55,793 nucleotides of DNA from Acidobacteriota bacterium (GCA_025456425.1 JALOKP010000003.1:1-55793), one strand, 5' to 3'. Shown: positions 19,389-28,954, numbered from the stretch's first letter. Program-made: numbers and translations. The notes: a model not told the origin generated them from the letters alone.

Positions 19389-19784
19389 ATGAGGAAGCGC
19401 GAGCGCGAACGGTTCCTGAAGCTGCTCGAAACGCGCCGGCAGACGCTTCTCGCCCGCTCGGCGCGCACCGCCGAGGAAGGCCGCGAGGTCGTGCCCGAGG
19501 GGGGCGAGGACTACGTCGACGACGCGGTGACCCACTACACGCGGGAATTCCTGCTGTCGCTCTCCGACCTCGAGCGCCGCCAGGTGCTTCAGGTCGAGGA
19601 AGCGATCGTCCGGGTCAAGGAAGGGACCTTCGGCGAGTGCATGTCGTGCGGCGACGAGATCGAGCCCAGGCGGCTCGAAGCCGTCCCCTGGGCCCGCTAC
19701 TGCGTGTCGTGCCAGGAGATCGCCGAGAAGGAAGAGCTGGCCGAGCGCTACCACGTCCGCGACATCTCCGAGGAAGAAGAGTAG
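19389..19784 (+). CDS. DksA/TraR-family zinc-finger transcription regulator
   Basis: A 131-residue protein with a charged N-terminal helix pair and a C4 zinc finger (Cys84, Cys87, Cys105, Cys108). Proteins of this family enter the secondary channel of RNA polymerase and, with ppGpp, adjust transcription of rRNA and amino-acid genes. The coiled-coil tip carries acidic residues (EDYVDDA, 40-46) comparable to the DxxDxA motif of DksA. The tail is very acidic (ISEEEE). It has its own promoter and a GGGGGAGA ribosome site just before ATG 19389. It could be DksA proper or a paralogue. Confidence 0.88.
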   Translation: MRKRERERFLKLLETRRQTLLARSARTAEEGREVVPEGGEDYVDDAVTHYTREFLLSLSDLERRQVLQVEEAIVRVKEGTFGECMSCGDEIEPRRLEAVPWARYCVSCQEIAEKEELAERYHVRDISEEEE

Positions 19785-19792
19785 CCGCGGCC

Positions 19793-20986
19793 ATGTCCGG
19801 CCCCGGCACGGCGGTCGTCAGCGGCCGGGGCGCCCGCCGGGCCCGACGAGGCCACCCCTGGATCCACCGCGAGGAGCTGCGCTCGGTCGAGGCCGAGGCC
19901 GGAGCGATCGTCCGCGTGGTCGACGCCGCGGGCGCGCCGTGCGGCTGGGCCGCCTACTCGCCCGGCTCGCGGATCGTGCTGAGGATGGTGCAGCGCGGCG
20001 GCGCGGCGGACGAGCCGGCCCCGGCCGCGGAGTTCTGGGCGGCGCGGCTGGAGCGGGCCCTCGCGACGCGCGGCGCGGCGGCGGCGGCCGGGCCGGGCTG
20101 CGCGCGGCTGTTCCACGCCGACGCCGACGGTTTCCCGGGGCTGACCGTCGACCGCTACGGTGCGCACCTCGTGGCCCAGCGCACGACCGCCTGGGCCGAA
20201 CGCCACGGCGCGGCGCTGCTCGAGCGGCTCGCGGCGCGGGTCGGAGCCGAGTCGGTCCTGGCCCGCGACGACGCGCCGGGCCGCGAGGCCGAGGGGCTGC
20301 CGCGCGCGGTGGTCCAGTTGGTCGGCACGACCCCGGCGCAGCTCGAGGTCGAGTCCGGGGGCGCTCTCCGCCGGGTCGACCCGTGGCACGGTCACAAGAC
20401 GGGGCTCTACCTCGACCAGCAGGACAACCAGCGCCGCGCCCCGGGCTGGTTTGCGGCAGGGCCGGTGCTCGACGCCTTCTGCGGCGAGGGGGGGTTCGCC
20501 CTCCCGCTCGCGGCCGCCGGCCTCGAGGTGATGGCGATCGACCAGTCCCGTCCCGGGCTCGAAAGGGCAGTGGCCGCGGCCGAGGCGGCCGGCCTTGAGG
20601 GGCGGATCGAGTTCGTGCACGGCAACGTCTTCGATCTCCTGGCCGAGGCGGAGGCCGAGGGCCGGCGCTGGCCCGGAATCGTGCTCGACCCGCCCCCCTT
20701 CGCGCGCCGGCGCAGCGCCGCCGCCGGGGCGGCCCGCGGCTACCGCGACCTGCACCGGAGGGCGCTGCGGTGCCTCGCTCCCGGCGGCAGAATGGCGACG
20801 TTCTGCTGCACCGCGACCGTCGGGGCGGAGGAGTTCGAGGCGATGGTGAGGGAGGGGGCGGAGGAGGCCGCGGCGGCGCTGACGGTGCTGGCCCGGCTCG
20901 GGCCCGCCGCGGATCACCCGGAGCGGCTGGAGCTGCCCGAGAGCCGCTACCTGAAAGGGCTCCTGCTGCAGCGGGACGCCGGCTGA
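19793..20986 (+). CDS. Class I rRNA methyltransferase, RlmI/RlmK-L-like
   Basis: A 397-residue protein with an N-terminal PUA-like domain (about 5-75; GHPWIHREEL is the typical opening) and a Rossmann methyltransferase domain. SAM-binding motif I reads VLDAFCGEGGFAL, followed by an acidic strand (VMAIDQS) and the catalytic-type motif LDPPPFARRR. WHGHKTGLYLDQQDNQR matches the conserved segment before motif I in RlmI. It probably methylates a cytosine of 23S rRNA, but the exact base cannot be assigned. It follows the DksA gene by 8 bases and may be co-transcribed. Confidence 0.88.
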   Translation: MSGPGTAVVSGRGARRARRGHPWIHREELRSVEAEAGAIVRVVDAAGAPCGWAAYSPGSRIVLRMVQRGGAADEPAPAAEFWAARLERALATRGAAAAAGPGCARLFHADADGFPGLTVDRYGAHLVAQRTTAWAERHGAALLERLAARVGAESVLARDDAPGREAEGLPRAVVQLVGTTPAQLEVESGGALRRVDPWHGHKTGLYLDQQDNQRRAPGWFAAGPVLDAFCGEGGFALPLAAAGLEVMAIDQSRPGLERAVAAAEAAGLEGRIEFVHGNVFDLLAEAEAEGRRWPGIVLDPPPFARRRSAAAGAARGYRDLHRRALRCLAPGGRMATFCCTATVGAEEFEAMVREGAEEAAAALTVLARLGPAADHPERLELPESRYLKGLLLQRDAG

Positions 20987-20992
20987 GGCCGC

Positions 20993-23900
20993 GTGCGACG
21001 GATCCTCCACGCCCTGGCGATCGTGCTCGCGGTCTTCGCCGCGATCTTCCTCGTGGCGTGGATCGTCGTCTCGTCGTCCTGGACCGAGAACCGCGCCCGG
21101 CTGCTGCTGGTCGAGCAGTTGCGGAAGGAACTCGGCGGCGAGGTCGAGATCGAGGACCTGTCGCTGAGGCTGGTGCGGGCCGAGGCCCGGGTCCAGGGGC
21201 TGGCGCTGCGTGGTGGCTCCGGGCTGGTCGGCGAGCTGGCGCTGCGCGAGGGGACGGTGCGCCTCTCGCGGCGCGCGCTGCTGGGCGGGCTGGTCCGGCC
21301 GGTGCGGATCGAGGCCGACGGCCTTGCCGTGACGCTCGCCGAGACGCCGCCCGACGACGCGCCCGACGAGCCGCTCGACCTGTCGATCTTCTCGCGGCTG
21401 CGGCGCCTGCGGGTCGCCGACGGGAGCTTCCGCTTCCGCGGCCGCGAGCAGCGCTTCGCGGTCGACGTGGACGGGATCGGCCTCGACGGGCAGCCGGAGC
21501 GCGGCGGCTCGCGCGGCACCCTGACGGCGGGACCCGCGCGCTTCGAGCGGCCCGGTGCGGCGCCGCTGCTCCTCGACCGCCTGCGGGGCGAGTTCGCCTG
21601 GCACTCGCCGCGGCTGACGCTCGAGAACGTCACGCTCGAGGCGCCGGGCGCAAGCCTGTCCGGCTCCGGCAGCCTCGCGTTCCTGCCCACCGGGCTGGCG
21701 GCCCGGGCCGATGCGCGGGGCTCGGCGGCGCTGGAGGACTGGCTGGGCGCGGAGGTACCGGACCTCTCCGGGCGGATCGCGTTCGAGGGCGGCTTCCGCC
21801 TCGACGAGGACGGGAGCTGGACGGGGCAGGGCAGGCTGTCGAACGACGGCGCCGTGCGGTTCCGCCGCGCCGAGATCGTCCGGCTCGAGGCCTCGTTGGT
21901 GGCCGGCCCGGACGGCGTCCGCGTGGTCGACGGCCGTGCCGCCTCCGCCGCCGGTACGACGGTCGACCGCCTCGCCGTCGCCATCCGCGGCGGCGCGATC
22001 GAGGCCGAGGCGGGCGGGCGGCTGGTCGCGACGGACGTCTTCCCCAACCTCGGGCTGGAGCCCGACCTGGTCGCCGCGAGCGGCGCCTACCGGGCGCGGC
22101 TCTGGCGCACCCGCGAGGGGGAGCCGCTGCGCTGGAGCGTCGAGGCCGAGCCGGTGCCGGACCCGGCCCGGCCGAACGGTCTCGACGGGCGCTTCACCGG
22201 GGAAGGAGGCGGCGGGCGGATCGCGCTCGACTTTGGCGGCGCGTGGGGCGGGTCGAAGCTGACCTTCCGGCTGCGCGGTGACGACGCGGTGGTGCGCGAC
22301 GGCCTGACGATCGAGGCCGGGCTCGACGCGCCCGGCGCCGCCGCGGCGCGCGCCGCCTTCGCCCACCTGCTCGAGCAGGGGCGGCGGATCGACCTCGAGC
22401 TGCCGCTCGAGACCACGCCGGTCCCCGACGGCCCGATGCGCGTCGCCGCCACCGTGCGCCTCGTCGACGGCAAGCTGACCGGCCTCGCGGCGACGGTCGA
22501 CGTCGACGGCCTGTACCTCGGCCGCTCGCGCTTCGAGTCCTACCATGGGCAGTTCGACGAGACGGCGCGCGATCGCTGGGAGCTGGCGATGCACGCCACC
22601 GACGCGACCGGGGGCCGCGTCGAGGCCACGCTCGAGATCCCGCCGGGGCCCGGGTTCACCCTGGACGCCCGCGCCACCGAGGCCGACTACGACGCGGTGT
22701 CGGAGGTCGTGCGCGCGCTCGGGATCGAGCTCGAGCTGCCGGAGGGGCGGGGGCTCGTGAGCGGCACGATCGCGGGGGACTGGTCCGCGGCGGCGGCCCG
22801 GCTCGAGTTCGACGCCGCGACCGAGCTGACGCTCGGCGACGCGACGCCCGTCACCGCCGCGGCCCGCGGCACGCTGACGAACGACGCGGTCCGGCTCGAC
22901 GACGGGACGCTCCGCCTGCCCGGGCTCGAGGCGGCCTTCTCGGGGGATGTCGCGCTGCCGGACGGTCCGCGGCCGCTGCAGGCGCGGCTGCGCTCCCGCG
23001 TCCGCGCCGAACTGGCCCCGCTCTTCGGCTGGCTGGAACTCGGCGAGGCCTCCGGCATCGTGGAGGGGGACCTCGCCGGGACCTTCGAGAGCTTCGACCG
23101 GCCGCTGCCGCTCGAAGGGACGGTGTCCTGGCGGGAACTCGCGGTCTCCGGGCTCCGCATCCCGGCGGGGGCGGCGGCGGTGACCGCGGAGGACGACGGC
23201 TTCCGGTTGGACTCGACCGCCGGCAGGCTGGAGCACCGGCTCGCGATCTCCGGACCGATCGGAAACCCCTCGTTCGAGCTGACGACCCACTCCGACGGCA
23301 TGCCCGTGCAGGACCTGGCGGCGAGCGAGCTGGGCGCCGGCTCGGCGGTCCAGGCCGAGGGGCGCGGCACGCTCCACGCCGCGGGCGTGCTGCGCGAGCA
23401 GCCGACCTGGCACGGCCGCCTCGATCTCGAGGGGCTGTCGCTCACCGCGGCGACGATCGAAGCGCATCTGGCGAGGCCGGCTCGGATCGACCTGGAGCCC
23501 GGCGGGCGGCTGACCCTCGTGACCCCCGTCGAACTGGTGACCGCGCGAGACAGCCGGATGAAGATCGAGGGGGAATACGGGCTCTGGGGCCGGGCCGAAG
23601 GGCAGCTCGGGCTGGTCGTGACCGGCTCGCTCGACCTCGCCGTGCTCGAGCTGTACGCCAGCGACGTGATCTCCTCGGGCACGGTCAGCGCGACGCTCAA
23701 GGTGAGCGGGACGCTCGAACACCCCGAGCTGTTCGGGGCGATGCAGATCACCGGGGGCCGCGTCCTCTACGTGCCGTTCGCCCAGGTGATCGACGGGATC
23801 GAGGGGGAGGTCCTCTACGACGGGGAGGAGGCGACGATCCGCAGCCTCACCGGCCACAGCGGCGGAGGGACGATTGCGCTCGAGGGGCGGGCTGCGCTGT

Positions 23901-26900
23901 CGGGGCTGGCGGTCGAGCGGATCGACCTGCGGGCCACGGTCGACAACGTCGCGGTCGCCTACCCGCGGGGTTTTCTCGGCCGCTACGACGCCGACGCGAC
24001 GGTCACCGGGACGCTGGAGGGGGCGCAGGTCAGGGGGATCGTCACCGTCCTCTCGGGGCGCTACGCCCAGGACTTCCAGCTGGTCGGCGGAGCGCTCGGC
24101 CGCTCGCGCAAGGTCCAGCCGAAGGCCTCGGCCGCCAGCTGGATGCAACGGATCGGGCTCTCGCTCGACGTCGTCGCCGAGGACTCGCTGTCGGTCCGCA
24201 ACGAGCTGGCGCGCGTCGACGCCTCGGCCCGGTTGGTGGTCAGGGGGACCCTGGCCGGCCCGCTCCTGGTCGGCAACGTGACGCTGCTCGAGGGGGGCGA
24301 GATCACCTTCCGCGACGTCGACTACGACCTGCTCTCGGGCCAGGTCACGATGGACGACGTGCGCGCCGCCCCGGTCCGGGTGCGCGCCGTGGCCGAGACG
24401 GAGGTCAGCGGCTACCAGGTCCGGATCGACCTCGACGCGACGACGGAGACAGTCGAGTACACGCTGACCTCGACCCCTGCACTGTCGCGGGCCGACATCC
24501 TGTCACTGCTGTTGACCGGCCGGACCAACCGCGAGTCGGGCGGCGCCAGCTCGGCCTCGCTGGAGTCGCAGGGGGCGGCCTACTTCGGCACCGCGCTCAG
24601 CGAGATGCTGCTGTCGGGCACGGCGAAGAAGTACCTCGGCCTGAATCGCTTCTCGATCAGCCCGGTCGAGGCCTCGCCCGGCTCCGAGCCGACGGCGCGG
24701 CTCACGGTCGGCAAGCGCCTGGACGAGAAGACCAACGTGCTCTACTCGCGCGACCTCGCCGGCGAGACGAGCGACGTCTACTCGATTGAGCGCGAGATCG
24801 CGCCGCGGACCAAGATCGTCGCCGGGCAGAACGACAAGGGGGGAGTCGGCGCCAGCGTGCGCTGGACCTACCGCTTCGGCGCGAGCGACGACGGGCGCGG
24901 TGCGCTCCAGGCTCCCGACCGGTTGGGCGACGTCGAGATCACCGGGCTGCCGGAGGGGATGAATGTCTCGCGCCGGAAGATCGGGGTCTCGCGCGGCACG
25001 CCGCTGAGCCGCTCGACTCTGATCCAGGCCGCGGAGGGGCTGAAGCTCGCCTTGGTCGAGCGCGGCTACCTGCAGGCCACCGTCGTGCCGCGGACGGTCA
25101 AGGCCCCGGGGGCCGCGCGCGCGTCGATCCAGCTGGAAGCCACCCCGGGCCCGCTCTGGGAGGTGCGGATCAAGGGCGCCGGGGGATCGGAGCGGACCGT
25201 CCGCCGCGCGCTCGACGAGTTCTGGGCCCTCGTCGACTTCCGGTCCGGACTGCACCGCCAGACCGAGAGCCTGGTGCGCGAGCGGCTGGCCGAGGAGGGG
25301 TACGCGGCGGCCACGGTCTCGATTACGGACGGCGCCGGGGACCCGCCCTGGGTGGCGGTCTCGGTCGACCCGGGGGCGAGGGTCCGCGTCGCGGAGGTCA
25401 AGGTCGCCGGCAACCAGGCCCTGCCGGACGCCGAGGTGCTGAAGCAGATCCTCTCGCGGCCGGGCTGGCGACCGGGCGACAAGCCGACCTACCGCCCGCG
25501 CGAGGTCGAGGAGGACGCGGAGGCGATCCGCACCCTCTACGCGACCGAGGGCTACCTCGACGCCGTGGTCGCGCCGCGCGTGCGGTTCCGGACGGATGGC
25601 GAGGAGGTCCTGGTCACCTACCGGATTGAGGAGGGGCAGCGGGCCCGGATCGGGGCGGTGCGGATCGACGGCGACTGGCCCGCGGCGCTCGGCCGCGCCA
25701 GCGACCGCATCCCGTTCCGGACCGGCGACAACTTCAAGCCGCAGAAGGTCGAGCAGACCGAGCGCACGCTGCGCGCAGCGCTCGACGACGCCGGCTACTA
25801 CGACTCGGCGGTCTCGATGCTGCTGCAGTCGGGCGACGGGAAGGTCGACGTGACCTACCGCGTCCAGGCGGGCCGGCCCTACACGATCGCCTCGGTCGCC
25901 TTCTCGGGGCTGGAGAAGACGCGCGAGAAGGTCGTCCGGCAGGCGGTGACGCTGCAGGCCGGCCAGCCGCTGACCCGTGCCGCGGTCCAGGAGACCGAGC
26001 GCAACCTGTTCGCGCTGGGACTGTTCCGCGAGATCGAGGTCAGGACCACGCCGGTCCCGGACCAGCCGGAGCGGCAGGCGGTGGTGATCGAGCTCAAGGA
26101 AGCGCCGACCACCTCGCTCACGCTCTCGGGGGGATGGGACACCGAGACCCAGTTCGCGGCCGCGGTCGGGCTCTCGCACGACAACCTGTGGGGGATCGGC
26201 CGGACCGGCGGGATCCAGGCCTACTACTCGTCGATCCTGAGCGGGGTGCGGGCCACGCTCGAGGACCGCCGCCTGCGCCGCGGCACGCTCGAAGGGCTGG
26301 TCACGGCCGGCTGGGAGGAGGAGGTCTACCCGGGCTTCACTTCGGACACCACGAGCGCGGCGGTCCAGCTCGCGGTGCCGGAGCTGCGGAACAAGCGCTG
26401 GCTGGTGCGCTACCAGCTGGAGGACACGCGGATCGTCGAGAGCGCGCTCTCGACCAATGAGTCCTTCAACGCGCTGCTCGACGAGCAGATCCAGCCCGTG
26501 CGGCTGGGTTCGCTCGGCTTCGCCGGGCAGTACGACCGGCGCGACGACCCGTTCCTGCCGACCCGCGGCTGGGTGGTGCGGGGCGACGTCGGGCTGTTCT
26601 CGACCTGGCTCGCCTCGCAGGAGGAGTTCTGGCGCGTCCAGGGCCAGATCGGGGGCTACTGGCCGGTCGGCAACCGGTTGACCTTCGCCTCCGCGGTCCG
26701 GGTCGGGTTCGCTCCGCCGTACGGCGAGACGGCCTGCGTCCCGCTGCAGAAGCGCTTCTTCACCGGCGGCTTCGACAGCGTCCGAGGGTTCCCCCGCGAC
26801 GGTCTCAACCCGGTCGTCGAGAACGAGGCGTCGGTCCAGTGCTGGACCGACGACGCCGGCACGATCGTGATCCCGGTCGGCAGTCCGCTCGAGGTCGGCG

Positions 26901-27160
26901 GCGAATCGATGTTCGTGTTCAACCTCGAGGCACGCTACCGCGTCTGGGGCGAGGCCGAGGTGGTGCTCTTCACCGACCGCGGCAACGTCTGGCTGACGAT
27001 CCCCGAGTGGGACCCTTTCGACACGCGCAACACGCTCGGCCTGGGGTTCCGCTACCGCACGCCGATCGGCGCGCTGCGCGCCGAGTACGGCTGGAAGCTC
27101 GACCGCCAGCCGGGCGAGTCGGGCGGCCAGTTCTACTTTGCGATCGGCGACGTCTTCTGA
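20993..27160 (+). CDS. TamB-Omp85 (TamA/BamA-like) fusion, single-chain translocation and assembly module
   Basis: One uninterrupted 2055-residue frame. A hydrophobic N-terminal helix (about 3-28) without a clear cleavage site should anchor it in the inner membrane. Residues about 40-1150 are repetitive short beta strands as in the TamB/AsmA family. About 1160-1296 is the TamB C-terminal (DUF490) domain, with LSRADILSLLLTGR, KKYLGLNRFSIS and VGKRLDEKTNVLYSRD. About 1311-1709 contains roughly five POTRA-like repeats, including FSGLEKTREKVVRQAV and ALGLFREIEV. About 1708-2055 is an Omp85 beta-barrel with VRGF at 1930-1933 and a terminal Phe. In known systems TamA and TamB are separate outer- and inner-membrane proteins. 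The GTG at 20993 follows the methyltransferase by 6 bases; ruvX follows by 13. Domain identity is firm, the joint function inferred. Confidence 0.93.
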   Translation: MRRILHALAIVLAVFAAIFLVAWIVVSSSWTENRARLLLVEQLRKELGGEVEIEDLSLRLVRAEARVQGLALRGGSGLVGELALREGTVRLSRRALLGGLVRPVRIEADGLAVTLAETPPDDAPDEPLDLSIFSRLRRLRVADGSFRFRGREQRFAVDVDGIGLDGQPERGGSRGTLTAGPARFERPGAAPLLLDRLRGEFAWHSPRLTLENVTLEAPGASLSGSGSLAFLPTGLAARADARGSAALEDWLGAEVPDLSGRIAFEGGFRLDEDGSWTGQGRLSNDGAVRFRRAEIVRLEASLVAGPDGVRVVDGRAASAAGTTVDRLAVAIRGGAIEAEAGGRLVATDVFPNLGLEPDLVAASGAYRARLWRTREGEPLRWSVEAEPVPDPARPNGLDGRFTGEGGGGRIALDFGGAWGGSKLTFRLRGDDAVVRDGLTIEAGLDAPGAAAARAAFAHLLEQGRRIDLELPLETTPVPDGPMRVAATVRLVDGKLTGLAATVDVDGLYLGRSRFESYHGQFDETARDRWELAMHATDATGGRVEATLEIPPGPGFTLDARATEADYDAVSEVVRALGIELELPEGRGLVSGTIAGDWSAAAARLEFDAATELTLGDATPVTAAARGTLTNDAVRLDDGTLRLPGLEAAFSGDVALPDGPRPLQARLRSRVRAELAPLFGWLELGEASGIVEGDLAGTFESFDRPLPLEGTVSWRELAVSGLRIPAGAAAVTAEDDGFRLDSTAGRLEHRLAISGPIGNPSFELTTHSDGMPVQDLAASELGAGSAVQAEGRGTLHAAGVLREQPTWHGRLDLEGLSLTAATIEAHLARPARIDLEPGGRLTLVTPVELVTARDSRMKIEGEYGLWGRAEGQLGLVVTGSLDLAVLELYASDVISSGTVSATLKVSGTLEHPELFGAMQITGGRVLYVPFAQVIDGIEGEVLYDGEEATIRSLTGHSGGGTIALEGRAALSGLAVERIDLRATVDNVAVAYPRGFLGRYDADATVTGTLEGAQVRGIVTVLSGRYAQDFQLVGGALGRSRKVQPKASAASWMQRIGLSLDVVAEDSLSVRNELARVDASARLVVRGTLAGPLLVGNVTLLEGGEITFRDVDYDLLSGQVTMDDVRAAPVRVRAVAETEVSGYQVRIDLDATTETVEYTLTSTPALSRADILSLLLTGRTNRESGGASSASLESQGAAYFGTALSEMLLSGTAKKYLGLNRFSISPVEASPGSEPTARLTVGKRLDEKTNVLYSRDLAGETSDVYSIEREIAPRTKIVAGQNDKGGVGASVRWTYRFGASDDGRGALQAPDRLGDVEITGLPEGMNVSRRKIGVSRGTPLSRSTLIQAAEGLKLALVERGYLQATVVPRTVKAPGAARASIQLEATPGPLWEVRIKGAGGSERTVRRALDEFWALVDFRSGLHRQTESLVRERLAEEGYAAATVSITDGAGDPPWVAVSVDPGARVRVAEVKVAGNQALPDAEVLKQILSRPGWRPGDKPTYRPREVEEDAEAIRTLYATEGYLDAVVAPRVRFRTDGEEVLVTYRIEEGQRARIGAVRIDGDWPAALGRASDRIPFRTGDNFKPQKVEQTERTLRAALDDAGYYDSAVSMLLQSGDGKVDVTYRVQAGRPYTIASVAFSGLEKTREKVVRQAVTLQAGQPLTRAAVQETERNLFALGLFREIEVRTTPVPDQPERQAVVIELKEAPTTSLTLSGGWDTETQFAAAVGLSHDNLWGIGRTGGIQAYYSSILSGVRATLEDRRLRRGTLEGLVTAGWEEEVYPGFTSDTTSAAVQLAVPELRNKRWLVRYQLEDTRIVESALSTNESFNALLDEQIQPVRLGSLGFAGQYDRRDDPFLPTRGWVVRGDVGLFSTWLASQEEFWRVQGQIGGYWPVGNRLTFASAVRVGFAPPYGETACVPLQKRFFTGGFDSVRGFPRDGLNPVVENEASVQCWTDDAGTIVIPVGSPLEVGGESMFVFNLEARYRVWGEAEVVLFTDRGNVWLTIPEWDPFDTRNTLGLGFRYRTPIGALRAEYGWKLDRQPGESGGQFYFAIGDVF

Positions 27161-27173
27161 CGCGGGGGGCGGC

Positions 27174-27608
27174 GTGAGCCAGGTGCTGGGGGTCGACGTC
27201 GGGACCAGGACGCTGGGGCTGGCGGTCAGCGACGACGCGCGCCGGGTCGCGATGCCGCTGACGGTGATCCGCCGCGCCGGGATGGCGCGCGACCTGGCCG
27301 CGCTGCGCACGATCGTCGAGGAGCGCGGGATCACCGAGGCGGTCGTGGGGCTCCCGCTCAACCTCGACGGCTCGCCCGGCGCGATGACCGCGGAGGCCGA
27401 CCGGATCGTGGCGGCGCTGGAAGGGCTGGGGGTAACGGTGCACCGCGAGGACGAGCGGCTGACGACGGTCGACGCCGAGCGGATGCTGATCGAGGCCGAC
27501 CTCTCGCGCCGGCGGCGCCGGCAGGTCGTCGACAAGATCGCCGCGACCTACATCCTGCAGGACTGGCTCGACCGCACCGCCGCGCCCGGCCGCGGGAACG
27601 ACGCGTGA
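27174..27608 (+). CDS. ruvX: Holliday junction resolvase-like RuvX (YqgF)
   Basis: A 144-residue RNase H-fold protein starting at GTG 27174, with a G-rich ribosome site just upstream. Motifs are GVDVGTRTLGLAVSD near the N-terminus, VVGLPLNLDGSPG, EDERLTTVDAERML and VDKIAATYILQDWL at the end. Family members have been linked to pre-16S rRNA 5'-end processing and to Holliday junction resolution. It overlaps mltG by 4 bases; a yqgF-mltG pair is found in many bacteria. Confidence 0.95.
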   Translation: MSQVLGVDVGTRTLGLAVSDDARRVAMPLTVIRRAGMARDLAALRTIVEERGITEAVVGLPLNLDGSPGAMTAEADRIVAALEGLGVTVHREDERLTTVDAERMLIEADLSRRRRRQVVDKIAATYILQDWLDRTAAPGRGNDA

Positions 27609-28639
27609 GCGGGCGCCGCGCGCTGACGCTGGCGGCGGCGCTCGCCCTCGCGGCCGCGGGCCTGACCGGGGCCGCGGCCTGGGCCACCTGGCGCGGCTTC
27701 CTCGACACGGCGGTCGCACCCTCGGGCGGCCGCCCGGTGACGGTCCCCGTCCGCACCGGCGCGACCGCCCGCGAGGTGTCTCAGCAACTGGCGCGCGAGG
27801 GGGTGGTCTCCTCGGCCCGGCTCTTCGAGTGGTTCCTGCGCTTCGAAGGGGCCGAGGCCGCCGTACAGGCGGGCGAGCACCGCTTCGAACGCGCGCTGCG
27901 CCCGGCCGAGGTGCTCGAGGAACTGCGCGTCGCGCAGGCGTCGGACCTGGAGGTGACCCTGCTCGAGGGCTGGACCCGGATGCAGGTCGTGGCCGCGCTC
28001 GCCGCGGCCGGGGTGGCGGACGGGGCCGCGCTCGACGCGGCCTTCGCCGACCCGGCGCCGGTGCGCGACTTCGACCCCGCGGCGCGCGACCTGGAGGGGT
28101 ACCTCTTCCCGGACACCTACCGCTTTCGGCCCGGGACCGCGCCGCGCGAGGTCGCAGCGCTGCTGGTCGCGAACTTCCGCCGGCGCTTCGCGGAACCCTA
28201 CGCGGCGGCGGTGCGGGGATCGGGACGGCCGCTGCACGAGGTCGTCACCCTGGCCTCGATCGTCGAGCGCGAGACCGGCGGCGCGAGCGAGCGGCCGCAG
28301 GTCGCCGGCGTCTTCCTCGACCGGCTGGCGCGCGGGATGCCGCTGCAGTCCGACCCGACCGTGATCTACGCGCGCGAGCGGGCCGGCACCTGGGACGGGA
28401 ACCTGACGCGGGCGGACCTCGAGCGGGACGACCCCTACAACACCTACACGCGCGGCGGCCTGCCGCCGGGCCCGATCGGCTCACCCGGCCTGGCGGCGCT
28501 GCGCGCGGTGCTCGAGCCCGAGCGCACGGGCGCGCTCTACTTCGTCTCGCGCGGCGACGGGACGCACCAGTTCAGCCGGACGCTGGCGGAGCACAACCGC
28601 GCGGTGCGGCGCTACCAGCTGCGGGGCCGGGCGCGGTAG
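27605..28639 (+). CDS. mltG: Endolytic transglycosylase MltG
   Basis: A 344-residue cell-wall enzyme (YceG family). An N-terminal transmembrane helix (about 5-27) anchors it facing the periplasm, followed by a LysM-like part (about 45-115) and the catalytic domain. LEGYLFPDTYRF, ASIVERETGG (Glu221/Glu223 region), MPLQSDPTVIY, YNTYTRGGLPPGPI and the ending YFVSRGDGTHQFS are signatures. It cuts nascent glycan strands and is proposed to end peptidoglycan polymerisation. GTG 27605 forms GTGA with the ruvX stop. Confidence 0.96.
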   Translation: MSGRRALTLAAALALAAAGLTGAAAWATWRGFLDTAVAPSGGRPVTVPVRTGATAREVSQQLAREGVVSSARLFEWFLRFEGAEAAVQAGEHRFERALRPAEVLEELRVAQASDLEVTLLEGWTRMQVVAALAAAGVADGAALDAAFADPAPVRDFDPAARDLEGYLFPDTYRFRPGTAPREVAALLVANFRRRFAEPYAAAVRGSGRPLHEVVTLASIVERETGGASERPQVAGVFLDRLARGMPLQSDPTVIYARERAGTWDGNLTRADLERDDPYNTYTRGGLPPGPIGSPGLAALRAVLEPERTGALYFVSRGDGTHQFSRTLAEHNRAVRRYQLRGRAR

Positions 28640-28648
28640 CGGCGGGCG

Positions 28649-28879
28649 CTACTCGAGGACGTAGTCGGCCGGCTGCTCGCGGATCCCGTGCCGGTTGATC
28701 GCACGCCGACGGTCCTGGTCCGAGAGCAGTTCGTTGATCTGGCCGTTGGGCAGCAGTTCGCCGCGCAGGTAGGCCTCGTAGTGGAAGCGGCACAGGCCGT
28801 GCTCGTAGGGCGCGTCCTGGCAGTAGAGGACGCCGCCCACGCTGGTCCGGAAGCGGCAGTGGTCCTTGAAGGTCTTCAT
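28649..28879 (-). CDS. Small Cys-containing hypothetical protein
   Basis: A 76-residue protein that I do not recognise. It starts at ATG 28879 after a good GGGAGG ribosome site, and its codon use matches the neighbours. Cys8, Cys20, Cys30 and His33 (CRFR, YCQD, LCRFHYEAY) could form a single zinc or metal site. The C-terminal half is charged and helical (NELLSDQDRRRAINRH). No signal peptide. It is convergent with mltG (9-base gap) and divergent from the DciA-like gene. Likely real because its residues are not those of a shadow frame. Confidence 0.65.
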   Translation of the reverse strand: MKTFKDHCRFRTSVGGVLYCQDAPYEHGLCRFHYEAYLRGELLPNGQINELLSDQDRRRAINRHGIREQPADYVLE

Positions 28880-28942
28880 CGCGAGCGCCTCCCGCGGGCG
28901 GCGGCGAAGATATCACGGCCGCGCCGGGGCCGCGGGAAGGCG

Positions 28943-28948
28943 GATAAT
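28943..28948 (+). promoter_or_regulatory. -10 box abutting the DciA-like start (leaderless candidate)
   Basis: GATAAT ends 6 bases before ATG 28955, so transcription would begin at or next to the A of the start codon. No Shine-Dalgarno sequence lies in the gap. No clear -35 is seen. Confidence 0.45.
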
Positions 28949-28954
28949 CGAGCG

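Noticed and set aside
12855..24148. Very long minus-strand open frames (for example 12855-15233, 13918-18081, 19748-24148)
   Set aside because: They lie antisense to well-supported genes (glyS, ppdK, the TamB-Omp85 fusion), have no family motifs and are rich in Arg, Pro, Gly and His as expected of shadows of third-position GC.
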